This document shows, in pieces, positions 39,014 through 46,877 of a stretch of 64,000 nt of DNA (its first letter is position 1; each line of letters opens with the position of its first letter). The translations under genes and the position numbers were made by a program. The notes beneath the pieces were generated by a model. That model was given only the letters and a program-made list of their open reading frames with translations. It made no database searches and was not told the origin of the DNA. Source of the stretch: Mycobacterium sp. 236(2023) (lineage in GTDB: Bacteria; Actinomycetota; Actinomycetes; Mycobacteriales; Mycobacteriaceae); contig NZ_JARSBP010000002.1 in the NCBI RefSeq assembly GCF_029623955.1, positions 372,001 through 436,000 on the forward strand. Reading direction: 5' to 3'.

Positions 39014-41305
39014 TCATGAACGGGGACGGGTCTTGTCGGGGTCGTAGAACGGGAACGTCGTGACGGTGGCGGGGATTCGCTTGCGGTGCCCGTCGAGCTT
39101 GCCGACCTCGACCCGGGTGCCGGGTTCGGCATGCTGAACCGCCATGCGGCACAACGCGATACTGGCGTTCAGAATCGGGGAGCGGGTTCCACTCGTGACG
39201 ACCCCCACCTGGGAGCGGCCGATGTGCACGCAATCCCCGTGCCCGGCGACCTCGTTGCTGTCCAGCCGCAACCCGACCAGCGTGCGCTGTGGGTGGGCCT
39301 TGCGCTCGAGCAGCGCGTCACGGCCGACGAAGTCGTCAGTCTTGCTCTTCAGCGGTACCGCGAAACCGATTCCGGCTTCGAACGGGTCTGTCTGCTCGTC
39401 GAATTCGTTGCCTGCGGCGATCAGGCCCGATTCCACCCGCAGCATCTCCAGAGCCTCCAGGCCCAACGGCGTCAGACCGAACGGCAGGCCGGCTTCCCAC
39501 ACCCGGTCCCACACCGTTTCGGCGTCGTCGGGATGGACCCACAGTTCGTAGCCGAGTTCGCCCGAGTAGCCCGTCCGTGACACCACCAGCGGCGCACCGT
39601 GAGGGCCGTCGAGCCTGCCGATCAGGAAACGGAACCAGCCGAGGTCACGCAACGCGGGCTGTCCCGGCGGGCTCCAGATCATGGCGCCCAGCAGGTCTCG
39701 GCTGGAGGGGCCCTGCACCGCGAGGTTGTGCATCTGATCGGTGGAATCCTTGATCCACACCTGTTCCAGACCGAGCTTCTCGGCTTGGGTGCGCAGCCAG
39801 ATGCCGTCGTACGGATCGCCGCCGATGAATCGGAAGTTGTTGTCGCCCAGCCTCAGGACTGTGCAGTCGTCGATCACCCCGCCGGTGTCGGTGCACATCG
39901 CCGAGTAGACGACCTGGCCGCGGGCGAGCCTGCGGATGTCGCGGGTCAGCGTGGTCTGCAGCAGTGCCTCGGCGTCCGGGCCGAGAACCTCGAATTTGCG
40001 CAACGCCGACAGGTCCATGACCGCGACCCGTTCGCGACACGCCCAGTACTCCTGGTGCGGGCCGTGGTTGTCGTAGCTGTTCGGCAGCCAATACCCCTTG
40101 TACTCGGTGACATTGGTGGTGAGGGCGCCCGTCCGGGATGCGAATGCGGTGTGCTTGGTCAGCACGGGCTCGGAGTCCGGCGTCAGCCGGTGTCCCACCG
40201 CCACAGAGAACCTCCTGGTGGAGTCGTAGACGCGGACGTGGATGTCGGTCAGGTTCCAGCCGTTGGCGGGGTCGATGTCGTCCGGGCACGCCGACGACGC
40301 GCAGACCAGATCGGCGCACGCGCGGAACAGCACGTAGTCGCCGGGCCGGGACCAGGGTTCCTCGGAGATCAGCTGGTGCTGCGCGTCGAATGCTGTGTTG
40401 TAGAACAGGTTCAGCGCGGGCCAACCCTGACGTTGCCCGATGCCGAAGCGTGACAGTGCGGCGTTGAAGTTGTCCGTGCAGTTGACGTGGCCGGGATAAC
40501 CCATGTCCGCGTAGAACTTCGCGTTGCATGCCAGCGCGAACGTGTCGTGCCTGCCGACGGTGTCGCGCACCACCTCGACCAGCGGGCGGGCCCGGGCGTC
40601 GAAGAACTTCCCCGACAGGCCGGGCTGCGGATACGCACCGCCGCCGATGGTGCGGGTGGTGGTTGCGTCGAGTCCGTACTCGCGCCCGTCACCGAGTGAG
40701 CGTGCTTCGAACGCGAGAAAGTCCGAACACTGTTGTCCCGCAACGTCGATCACCTGTATGAACTGGCCCTCCTTGACGTCGTACGACGATGCCGTCGCGG
40801 CGTCGATGCGCATGTCGAACAACGGCTCGGCCAGCGGTGCGGGGAGTTCGTCGCAGATCTCGGGGCGACGGAGGTCGGCGCGGTGCACCTCGACGCGGAC
40901 TTCCGACGGTGGGTTGGGTTCGTCGCCGGTGAGGCTCATCGGCGATGCCGGCGCGGCGACGAGGACGACGGCATCCCCCGCCACCGCGAAGCGGGCCCGG
41001 GACCCGGCCGGGGACCACTCCCCGAAGAGGCGGGTGGCCACGGAGTCGTGCTGATCGACGCGGTGCTCAGACAGCAGGGACAGGATTCTGCCTGCGGCGT
41101 AGCCGTTTTCGTCCGGGCCGGGCACGAGATGACGCAGCACGGTGGCCGCGGTGTCGGGTCTGGCGTCGGCGACCGCCCGCGGGTCGGTCGCCAGCACGGT
41201 GAGCTCGGCGGGCTGGCGACCGTAGTGGTCGATGATCTCCAGCCGGTCGCCGCCGAAGACCTTCACCGCGGTCACCGAGCCGGGGGCGACGCGGAAACGC
41301 TCCAT
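39014..41305 (-). CDS. tdm: Trimethylamine N-oxide demethylase (DUF1989-GcvT fusion)
   Basis: 763-residue two-domain enzyme. The DUF1989 domain (about 165-365) carries Cys260, His273, Cys276 and Cys340 in FALACNAKFY, GHVNCTDNF and SACPDD, which line up with the zinc ligands described for Tdm after a three-residue shift. The GcvT/aminomethyltransferase domain (about 385-755) would bind tetrahydrofolate and capture formaldehyde. Tdm converts TMAO to dimethylamine and formaldehyde. It sits between a cupin gene (11 bases upstream) and tmm (10 bases downstream), giving a TMA-to-DMA pathway. The first ~160 residues form a less familiar domain. Start ATG 41305 has only a weak ribosome site. Confidence 0.85.
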   Translation of the reverse strand: MERFRVAPGSVTAVKVFGGDRLEIIDHYGRQPAELTVLATDPRAVADARPDTAATVLRHLVPGPDENGYAAGRILSLLSEHRVDQHDSVATRLFGEWSPAGSRARFAVAGDAVVLVAAPASPMSLTGDEPNPPSEVRVEVHRADLRRPEICDELPAPLAEPLFDMRIDAATASSYDVKEGQFIQVIDVAGQQCSDFLAFEARSLGDGREYGLDATTTRTIGGGAYPQPGLSGKFFDARARPLVEVVRDTVGRHDTFALACNAKFYADMGYPGHVNCTDNFNAALSRFGIGQRQGWPALNLFYNTAFDAQHQLISEEPWSRPGDYVLFRACADLVCASSACPDDIDPANGWNLTDIHVRVYDSTRRFSVAVGHRLTPDSEPVLTKHTAFASRTGALTTNVTEYKGYWLPNSYDNHGPHQEYWACRERVAVMDLSALRKFEVLGPDAEALLQTTLTRDIRRLARGQVVYSAMCTDTGGVIDDCTVLRLGDNNFRFIGGDPYDGIWLRTQAEKLGLEQVWIKDSTDQMHNLAVQGPSSRDLLGAMIWSPPGQPALRDLGWFRFLIGRLDGPHGAPLVVSRTGYSGELGYELWVHPDDAETVWDRVWEAGLPFGLTPLGLEALEMLRVESGLIAAGNEFDEQTDPFEAGIGFAVPLKSKTDDFVGRDALLERKAHPQRTLVGLRLDSNEVAGHGDCVHIGRSQVGVVTSGTRSPILNASIALCRMAVQHAEPGTRVEVGKLDGHRKRIPATVTTFPFYDPDKTRPRS

Positions 41306-41316
41306 GGAGACCGGGG

Positions 41317-41691
41317 TCAGGGCGCGAAGGAGCGGTAGCCGACGTAGAACGCGAGGGCGCGCGTCGGTGTGGAGAACAGAATGCGAGAACCCTTGGGGAA
41401 GAAGATCGCATCCTTCTCCCTGGCGATCTCGACCTGGCCGGTGTCGACGTTCTCCAACCGGAATTCGCCTTCGAGGACGACCTTCATCTCGTCGTAGTCG
41501 TAGTAGTAGTCCAGCGGCGCATCGGTGTTGCGCAGCTCGAAATACCCCGAGCACATCGGCACGCCGTTCGGGGTGGCGTAGACGTCGTCGATGAATCCCT
41601 CGGTGCCCGGGTACTTCTCGAGCGACATCTGCGGGAGCTTCTGCCAGAAGCCGGACGTGACCAGGAACGGAGCGGGGACGGTACTCGTCAT
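41317..41691 (-). CDS. EutQ-like cupin protein
   Basis: 124-residue single-domain cupin. The barrel strands are visible in APLDYYYDYDEMKVVLEGEFRLENV and KDAIFFPKGSRILFSTPTRALAFYVGY, close to the EutQ-type cupins. The canonical metal His residues are mostly replaced by Tyr, Asp and Glu. Start ATG at 41691 with GGAGG upstream. It is the first gene of cupin-tdm-tmm, so it may serve in methylamine metabolism, for example in handling formaldehyde or an amine intermediate. That job is a guess from position only. Confidence 0.8.
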   Translation of the reverse strand: MTSTVPAPFLVTSGFWQKLPQMSLEKYPGTEGFIDDVYATPNGVPMCSGYFELRNTDAPLDYYYDYDEMKVVLEGEFRLENVDTGQVEIAREKDAIFFPKGSRILFSTPTRALAFYVGYRSFAP

Positions 41692-41879
41692 GGAGCCTCC
41701 AGGGCGATCTCTGCGGTGAAACAACGTCTTACAGGAGGAAACCATAGGTGGGTTTCGGGGAGATTACTGCCGGTAGCGGCTGAGTTTCGGGTGCGACGAC
41801 CGCGCGCTAAATGCCAGTTTTGGCGGCGTGTCGGTGTCCAGACATGCGCGCTCGCGGTGCGAGTCGACCACGGACTGGG

Positions 41880-44291
41880 CTAGACCATCTCCCGCTGGGT
41901 GAGCCACCGCATGATCGGCCAGCCGAGGAACACCGGCAGCCAGCACGTCAGGATCCGGTACAGCAGCACGGCCGGCACCGCCACGGCGGCGGGCACCCCG
42001 AACGCCGCGAGCCCACCGATCAGCGCCGCCTCCACCGCGCCGACGCCGCCGGGGGTCGGGGCGGCCGACGCCAGCGTGCCGCCGACCATCGTCACGATCG
42101 TGACGGTGATGAAGCTGGCATCCCCGCCGAATGCCTCGATACTCGCCCACAACGCCAGCGCCGATCCGAGAGTCGTTGTCGCACAACCCAAAATGATGAT
42201 CGCCAGTCGCTTCGGTTCGCGCGCGAGCAGGATGAGGTCGTCCAGAACCTCCTTGAGCTTCGGCCGCACCGCCGTACCCAGCCAGTGCCGCAGCTTCGGC
42301 ACGAACAGCGACACCCCGATGGCACCCAGCACGATGCCCGCGATCAGATACAGCACCGTCGCATTCGGCACGAAACGCGACAGATTCGCCGACGCACCCG
42401 CAACCGTACTGAACACGATGAGCAACGTGATGTGGGTGATCACCTGAACCGACTGCTGCATCGCCACCGCGGTCGTCGCCCGCAACGCCCCCAGCCCGCC
42501 CTTCTGAAGGAAGCGGGTGCTCAGCGCGAGACCCCCGACGCCGGCCGGAGTCGTCGTCGCGGCGAACGTGTTGGCGACCTGCATGATCGTCAGCGTCCAG
42601 TACTTGACCATGCCGTCGGCGCACGCCCACAACGCCGCCGCCGCGCCCATGTACTTCAGCACCGACACCAACAACCCGGCCAGCGCCCACCACCAGTTCG
42701 CCGACTGCAACTCGGAGAAGAACACCGGAGCCGAACTGATGAACGGATACGCGACATAGACCAGCGCGACCAGCAGCGCGATCTGGATCAGCTGACCGCG
42801 GGTGAACCGCGTTATCGTCGCCGCCTTGATCTGATCGGCGCCCGTCTGCTGCTTCACCTCGTCCCGCAAAGTCGACATCGCGGTGCCCGCGTCGCGCACC
42901 GAATCCCGGACACGTTTCGGCACAGCCGCTTTGGTCAGCCGCCGGGACGCCGCCAGCACCACGTCATTGCCGAAGACGGTGATGGCCGCGGCGACAGCCT
43001 TGGGGGCGCCGTACAGGTCCGCCGTCGTGATCAACAGCTGGGCGATGTCGGTGTGCAGGTGTGCATCGGAGGCGCCGTACTCGGCGTAGGCGAAACCGCC
43101 GAACATCGGAGTGCCGTCGACAACCGTGATCTCGGTGGTGCGCAGATCACCGTGCGAGATCTGCTGACTGTGCAACACGCCCAGCGAATCCCACACCCGG
43201 CTCACCGGGGTGTCGACGTGGCAGCGGATCAGCGCGGTGCCGCGGGCCGGCTTGTGCGCGTACACCGTCCACCCGCGGTCCAATGTCGCCACCGCGATCG
43301 GTGCCGTGTTCGCCATGCCGAGGTTGCCGACGGCCAGCGCCATCAACGCCCGATGCTCCACGGCGCGGCGCAGCGACGGCTGGATCGGCGCCGTCTCGCT
43401 GTCACGCAGTCGCAGCTTGCGCCAGAACTGCCGTAGGAAGCCGCCGCCGCGCTGGTGCGGCCCGTAGAGCTCGACCACCGCCGTCTCGGGATCGGTCGCG
43501 CTGTCGGTCGCCGTCAGCACCATCGGGCCCTGACCCGCCGGACGGATCACCCGCAGCGCCGCGACCTCGAACCCGCGTCGCGTGATCGCGCGCACGGCAC
43601 CGTCGAGCGGTACCTCCAGCGCCGGTGTGCCGCTGACGAGGACGACCAGCGCGCCGACAAACCAGCCGACCGCCAGACCCAGCAGCGACCGGGCCGGGAT
43701 GACGGCGCTGACGACCAGATGGATCGGGACGAACGCCAGCAGCAGAGCCCACCACCAGTGCCGCCACCGGGCCGGCAACCACGGGCCCGACACCGTCAGC
43801 ACCGCCGCCAGCATCGCGATCCACCGCGGATCGTCGAGGAACTGCGACAGCAAGGTGTCGAGCCGCTCGGACAGGTCGAAATGCCAGCGAGGCGCAGCGA
43901 TGCCGTTGCCCGTGATGGACAGCGCGAGAATAGCCAGGACACCGGCCGCGGCGTACGCGCCGAGCAGCTTCCACTGCCGCTCCAGGACGAGACCGATGAG
44001 GATGAAGAACGGCAACGCCAGAATCACGATGCCGTAGATCAAGTAGACGGTGTTGGACTGCGTCGGGCTCAGCACGCCGACGATCCCCGAGATCGACCGC
44101 TCCAGCGCATCCCACTCATTTCGCGTGATCAGCGAGCTGGTGACGATGACGACGAGGAAGATCCCGGCCAGCGACAGGCGGAAGATGTCGTTGGTGCGTC
44201 GGGTCAACGGCTGGAGCAGGCTGCCCGAAACAGCAACGTCCCGCCCGTCAACTCGCACAGGAAACAAAATAGCAATCCGCCGAAACTGCAT
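41880..44291 (-). CDS. Membrane protein fusing TM domain, kinase-like domain and LPG-flippase-like domain
   Basis: 803 residues. Region 40-220 has about six TM segments. Region 235-460 is soluble and kinase-like: VEHRALMALA resembles a C-helix with Glu312, ISHGDLRTTEI (His380, Asp382) a catalytic loop, and TDIAQLL an ABC1/aminoglycoside-kinase-like end, but the DFG-type Asp is replaced by Gly in FGGFAY. Region 505-800 has six or more TM segments of the UPF0104/lysylphosphatidylglycerol synthase TM family, with TPAGVGGLALSTRFL and TPGGVGAVEAALIGGL motifs. A role in moving or modifying lipids or polyprenyl carriers is plausible. Start ATG 44291 overlaps an inverted repeat. Confidence 0.8.
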   Translation of the reverse strand: MQFRRIAILFPVRVDGRDVAVSGSLLQPLTRRTNDIFRLSLAGIFLVVIVTSSLITRNEWDALERSISGIVGVLSPTQSNTVYLIYGIVILALPFFILIGLVLERQWKLLGAYAAAGVLAILALSITGNGIAAPRWHFDLSERLDTLLSQFLDDPRWIAMLAAVLTVSGPWLPARWRHWWWALLLAFVPIHLVVSAVIPARSLLGLAVGWFVGALVVLVSGTPALEVPLDGAVRAITRRGFEVAALRVIRPAGQGPMVLTATDSATDPETAVVELYGPHQRGGGFLRQFWRKLRLRDSETAPIQPSLRRAVEHRALMALAVGNLGMANTAPIAVATLDRGWTVYAHKPARGTALIRCHVDTPVSRVWDSLGVLHSQQISHGDLRTTEITVVDGTPMFGGFAYAEYGASDAHLHTDIAQLLITTADLYGAPKAVAAAITVFGNDVVLAASRRLTKAAVPKRVRDSVRDAGTAMSTLRDEVKQQTGADQIKAATITRFTRGQLIQIALLVALVYVAYPFISSAPVFFSELQSANWWWALAGLLVSVLKYMGAAAALWACADGMVKYWTLTIMQVANTFAATTTPAGVGGLALSTRFLQKGGLGALRATTAVAMQQSVQVITHITLLIVFSTVAGASANLSRFVPNATVLYLIAGIVLGAIGVSLFVPKLRHWLGTAVRPKLKEVLDDLILLAREPKRLAIIILGCATTTLGSALALWASIEAFGGDASFITVTIVTMVGGTLASAAPTPGGVGAVEAALIGGLAAFGVPAAVAVPAVLLYRILTCWLPVFLGWPIMRWLTQREMV

Positions 44292-44340
44292 CGGCGCAGC
44301 GAAAAGTCGAGTGACGACATGCTGGAATGCAGTTTCGGCG
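44278..44340. repeat. 14-bp inverted repeat flanking the start of the membrane fusion gene
   Basis: CGCCGAAACTGCAT (44278-44291) and its exact reverse complement (44327-44340) are separated by 35 bases. The left arm covers the start codon of the 803-residue protein gene, and the right arm reaches to nine bases from the next gene's stop. It may be a dispersed mycobacterial intergenic repeat or an RNA hairpin that affects translation. Confidence 0.5.
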
Positions 44341-44349
44341 AAGATCAGC

Positions 44350-44652
44350 TCAGCCGACGTTGACGTAGTAGACGTAGCCCGTGATCGTCTGCTGGAACGT
44401 GCGGTCGCCGAACTCGTCCATCACGGTGCTGCGAAGTGCCGTTCCGCGGTTGACGCTGAGGACGTCCGCCTGATCGAGCGGAACGTCCGAGAGTCGGTTG
44501 ACGACGACGCGATTGCCTTCGGCCTCGAGCATGCTGATCGTGGCGGCGGCATCGCCGTCACCCATGGGGGCGGCGGCCGCCGGGCCGGCGAACCCGATGG
44601 CTGCGGCGGTCAGGCCGGCGACGACAGTGGCGACGGTGTTGGTGGAGATCAT
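44350..44652 (-). CDS. Small secreted protein, paralogue of the next gene
   Basis: 100 residues with a signal peptide (MISTNTVATVVAGLTAAAIGFAGPAAAA). The mature part carries ATISMLEAEGNRVVVNRLSDVPLDQADVLSVNRG, which aligns with the protein at 44808-45095 (ETISQLEKLGNTVIVDRLSDAPLSDASVVSVRTD). Mycobacteria have many such short exported proteins of unknown function. It ends in a hydrophobic YVYYVNVG strand. Start ATG at 44652. The tandem pair probably arose by duplication. Confidence 0.75.
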   Translation of the reverse strand: MISTNTVATVVAGLTAAAIGFAGPAAAAPMGDGDAAATISMLEAEGNRVVVNRLSDVPLDQADVLSVNRGTALRSTVMDEFGDRTFQQTITGYVYYVNVG

Positions 44653-44759
44653 GGCGGGTCCTGCGCTTTCTGTGTGTGGGACATCTGGACAGTGGTGTCC
44701 TCTGACCACAGTTTCGTTACGCGGATAGGTCCGGACTGTTTCTCCCGGCTGGAATCATG

Positions 44760-44795
44760 AAAAAAAGGGGCACCCCGCGCCACGCGGAGTGCCCC
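44760..44795 (-). terminator. Rho-independent terminator after the small secreted protein gene
   Basis: On the minus strand a 13-bp stem beginning GGGGCACTCCGCG, a 3-base loop and the complementary arm are followed by seven T residues. It lies 12 bases past the stop of the 44808-45095 gene. Such a strong intrinsic terminator is rare in mycobacteria, so this gene is probably an isolated, well-expressed transcript. Confidence 0.85.
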
Positions 44796-44807
44796 TTTCT
44801 CGGTGTG

Positions 44808-45095
44808 TCAGCGGATGGTGACGTAGACGACCTGTCCTGCGCCGGCGCCCTGGCCGGAGTCCCACGACATCTGGCGGATGTCGGCGTCCGTGCGGACGGA
44901 CACCACGGAGGCGTCCGACAGCGGCGCGTCCGACAACCTGTCGACGATCACCGTGTTGCCCAGCTTCTCCAGCTGGCTGATGGTCTCGCTCGCGCTGCCG
45001 GGTCCTGCAGGCCCGGCGCTCGCGGTACCGGCTAGCCCGAGGGCGGCGGCAGCGAGTCCGGCGGCCAGGCCGGTAGCGACGGTGAGGTTCTTCAT
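44808..45095 (-). CDS. Small secreted protein, paralogue of the previous gene
   Basis: 95 residues. Signal peptide MKNLTVATGLAAGLAAAALGLAGTASA with a likely AXA cleavage, then a 68-residue mature domain rich in Ser, Val and Asp (SETISQLEKLGNTVIVDRLSDAPLSDASVVSVRTDADIRQ) ending in a VVYVTIR strand. AGGA is upstream of the ATG at 45095. A strong intrinsic terminator follows. Function unknown; it is an exported monodomain protein shared in duplicate with 44350-44652. Confidence 0.77.
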   Translation of the reverse strand: MKNLTVATGLAAGLAAAALGLAGTASAGPAGPGSASETISQLEKLGNTVIVDRLSDAPLSDASVVSVRTDADIRQMSWDSGQGAGAGQVVYVTIR

Positions 45096-45197
45096 TGTGA
45101 CTTTCCTGCTCTTCCCTGAAACGGGTCGGAGCCGTGGAGCGAATCGCGCGGTTCTGACTTGTGCGATAGGTAAAACCGTCAACCGGGCCAATTCATT

Positions 45198-46877
45198 TCA
45201 GCCTGCGGTAATCGTGACCTTCCCGTGGTCGCGCAGGCGCCGGGCCAGCCCCGACGCCCGGACGGCGCGATGCCCCACCGCCGCGCGCACAGACGCCTCG
45301 GTGCCGACCACCTGAATGCGTTTCTTGGCGCGCGTGACGGCCGTGTAGAACAGCTCGCGGGTCAACAACCGCGAATCCTCGGGCGGCATCAACACCGTCA
45401 CCTCGTCGGCCTGGCTGCCCTGGCTTTTGTGGATCGTCATCGCGAACATCGTCTCGACCTCGCCGAGACGTCCGGGCGCGAACTGCAGCGAACCCCGCGC
45501 CGACCCGATGTGGGCCCGCAGCCCGTCGCGTGCGGCCACGACGACGCCGGTGTCGCCGTTGTAGACGCCGAGACCGTAGTCGTTGGCGGTCACCAGAAGC
45601 GGCCTGCCCGGGTACCACTGCGACCACATGGCCTGCCCCGTCTTGTCGGCCAGCCAGCGCTCGATGCGGCGGTTCCAGTGCGCCACCCCGTACGGGCCCG
45701 ACCGGTGCGCGCACAGCAACCGGTGCCCGTCGAGGACGGCCAGCGCGGACGCCGCGTCGCCCAGCAGCGCGGCCTCCCGCAGTTCCGCCGCACGGGCGAC
45801 CAGCGCCGGGCGCAGCTCCTCGGCCGGGTCGTCGGTGTCGAGCCACGCGACCGCGTCGCCGCCCTCGCGCAGCAGATCCACCGTGGCGTCGGCATCGCCG
45901 CTGCGGATGGCCTGCGCCAGCGCCCCGATCGTCTCCCCGAACCGGTGCGACGTTCTCAGCTCCACGACGCCAGGGTCGCCCAGCCCGTCGACGAGGTCTG
46001 CCAGCACGGCGCCCGCATCGACCGATGCCAGCTGGTCGGGGTCGCCGACGAACAACAACCGGACATCGGGGCGCACCGCCTCGAGCAGCCGGGCCATCAT
46101 CGTCAGCGACACCATCGACGTCTCGTCCACGACGATGACGTCGTGCGGCAACCGGTTGCCCCGGTGATGCCGGAACCGGGACGACGTGTCCGGAAGGCTG
46201 CCGAGCAGCCGGTGCAGCGTCGTCGCGGTCAGGCCGGCCAGCCGGGCCTGGTCGACCGCGTCCAGCCTGCCGACTTCGGCCGCCACCGCGTCCTGCAGCC
46301 GGGCGGCCGCCTTACCGGTCGGCGCCGCCAGCGCCATCCGCGGCGGCGCGCCGTCGGCCTGGTCGGCGATCGCGGCGAGCAGCCGCGCGACCGTCGTCGT
46401 CTTGCCGGTGCCCGGCCCGCCCGTGAGCACCGTGAGCGACTGCCGCAGCGCGACCTCGGCCGCCGCGCGCTGCTCCTCCCACCCTGCGGGGAACAGGCGC
46501 TCGGCAGCGGGTACCACCGGTCGCGGAGGCGCCGAGAGCAGCGCAAGGATGTCGTCACACACCTGCTGTTCTTCGCGCCAGTAGCGGTCCAGATAGAGCA
46601 GGTCGCCCTGCACGCGAAGCACCTTCTCCGCGGCCAGCGGGCTGGCCTGCACCGTGGCGAGCCACTGGTCGGGCGCAGGCCAGGGCAGGTCGGGAACTCC
46701 GGTCTGATCGGCGACCGACCGCAGGTCCACACACACCGAGCCGCCACGCAGCGCGCGCACGGCCAGTGCGACCGCCAGCGCCACGCTGGGGTCCTCGTCC
46801 TTGGCAAGCGTGGTGAGCCGTTGTGCCACATGGAGATCCGCCGGCTCGAACAACTCCACGAAAGCTTCCAGAGTCAC
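45198..46877 (-). CDS. recD: Exodeoxyribonuclease V alpha subunit RecD
   Basis: 559-residue SF1B helicase subunit of RecBCD. Walker A is LTGGPGTGKTTTVARLL (about 170), Walker B VIVVDETSMVSL, then LLFVGDPDQLASV, and the C-terminal helicase motifs TIHKSQGSQADEVTVLMP and YTAVTRAKKRIQVVG. Start GTG at 46877 overlaps the recB stop by four bases, so recC-recB-recD is one coupled operon read leftward. In mycobacteria RecBCD is known mainly for single-strand annealing, since AdnAB does most resection for recombination. Confidence 0.96.
   Translation of the reverse strand: MTLEAFVELFEPADLHVAQRLTTLAKDEDPSVALAVALAVRALRGGSVCVDLRSVADQTGVPDLPWPAPDQWLATVQASPLAAEKVLRVQGDLLYLDRYWREEQQVCDDILALLSAPPRPVVPAAERLFPAGWEEQRAAAEVALRQSLTVLTGGPGTGKTTTVARLLAAIADQADGAPPRMALAAPTGKAAARLQDAVAAEVGRLDAVDQARLAGLTATTLHRLLGSLPDTSSRFRHHRGNRLPHDVIVVDETSMVSLTMMARLLEAVRPDVRLLFVGDPDQLASVDAGAVLADLVDGLGDPGVVELRTSHRFGETIGALAQAIRSGDADATVDLLREGGDAVAWLDTDDPAEELRPALVARAAELREAALLGDAASALAVLDGHRLLCAHRSGPYGVAHWNRRIERWLADKTGQAMWSQWYPGRPLLVTANDYGLGVYNGDTGVVVAARDGLRAHIGSARGSLQFAPGRLGEVETMFAMTIHKSQGSQADEVTVLMPPEDSRLLTRELFYTAVTRAKKRIQVVGTEASVRAAVGHRAVRASGLARRLRDHGKVTITAG

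Noticed and set aside
41692..41879. Possible glycine riboswitch upstream of the cupin-tdm-tmm genes
   Set aside because: Considered because GcvT-domain genes are often glycine-controlled, but no tandem aptamer core or terminator hairpin was seen; the 188 bases hold only short imperfect repeats.
41811..43436. 541-codon open frame on the plus strand
   Set aside because: Shadow of the 803-residue membrane protein gene, low-complexity Arg/Gln/His composition.
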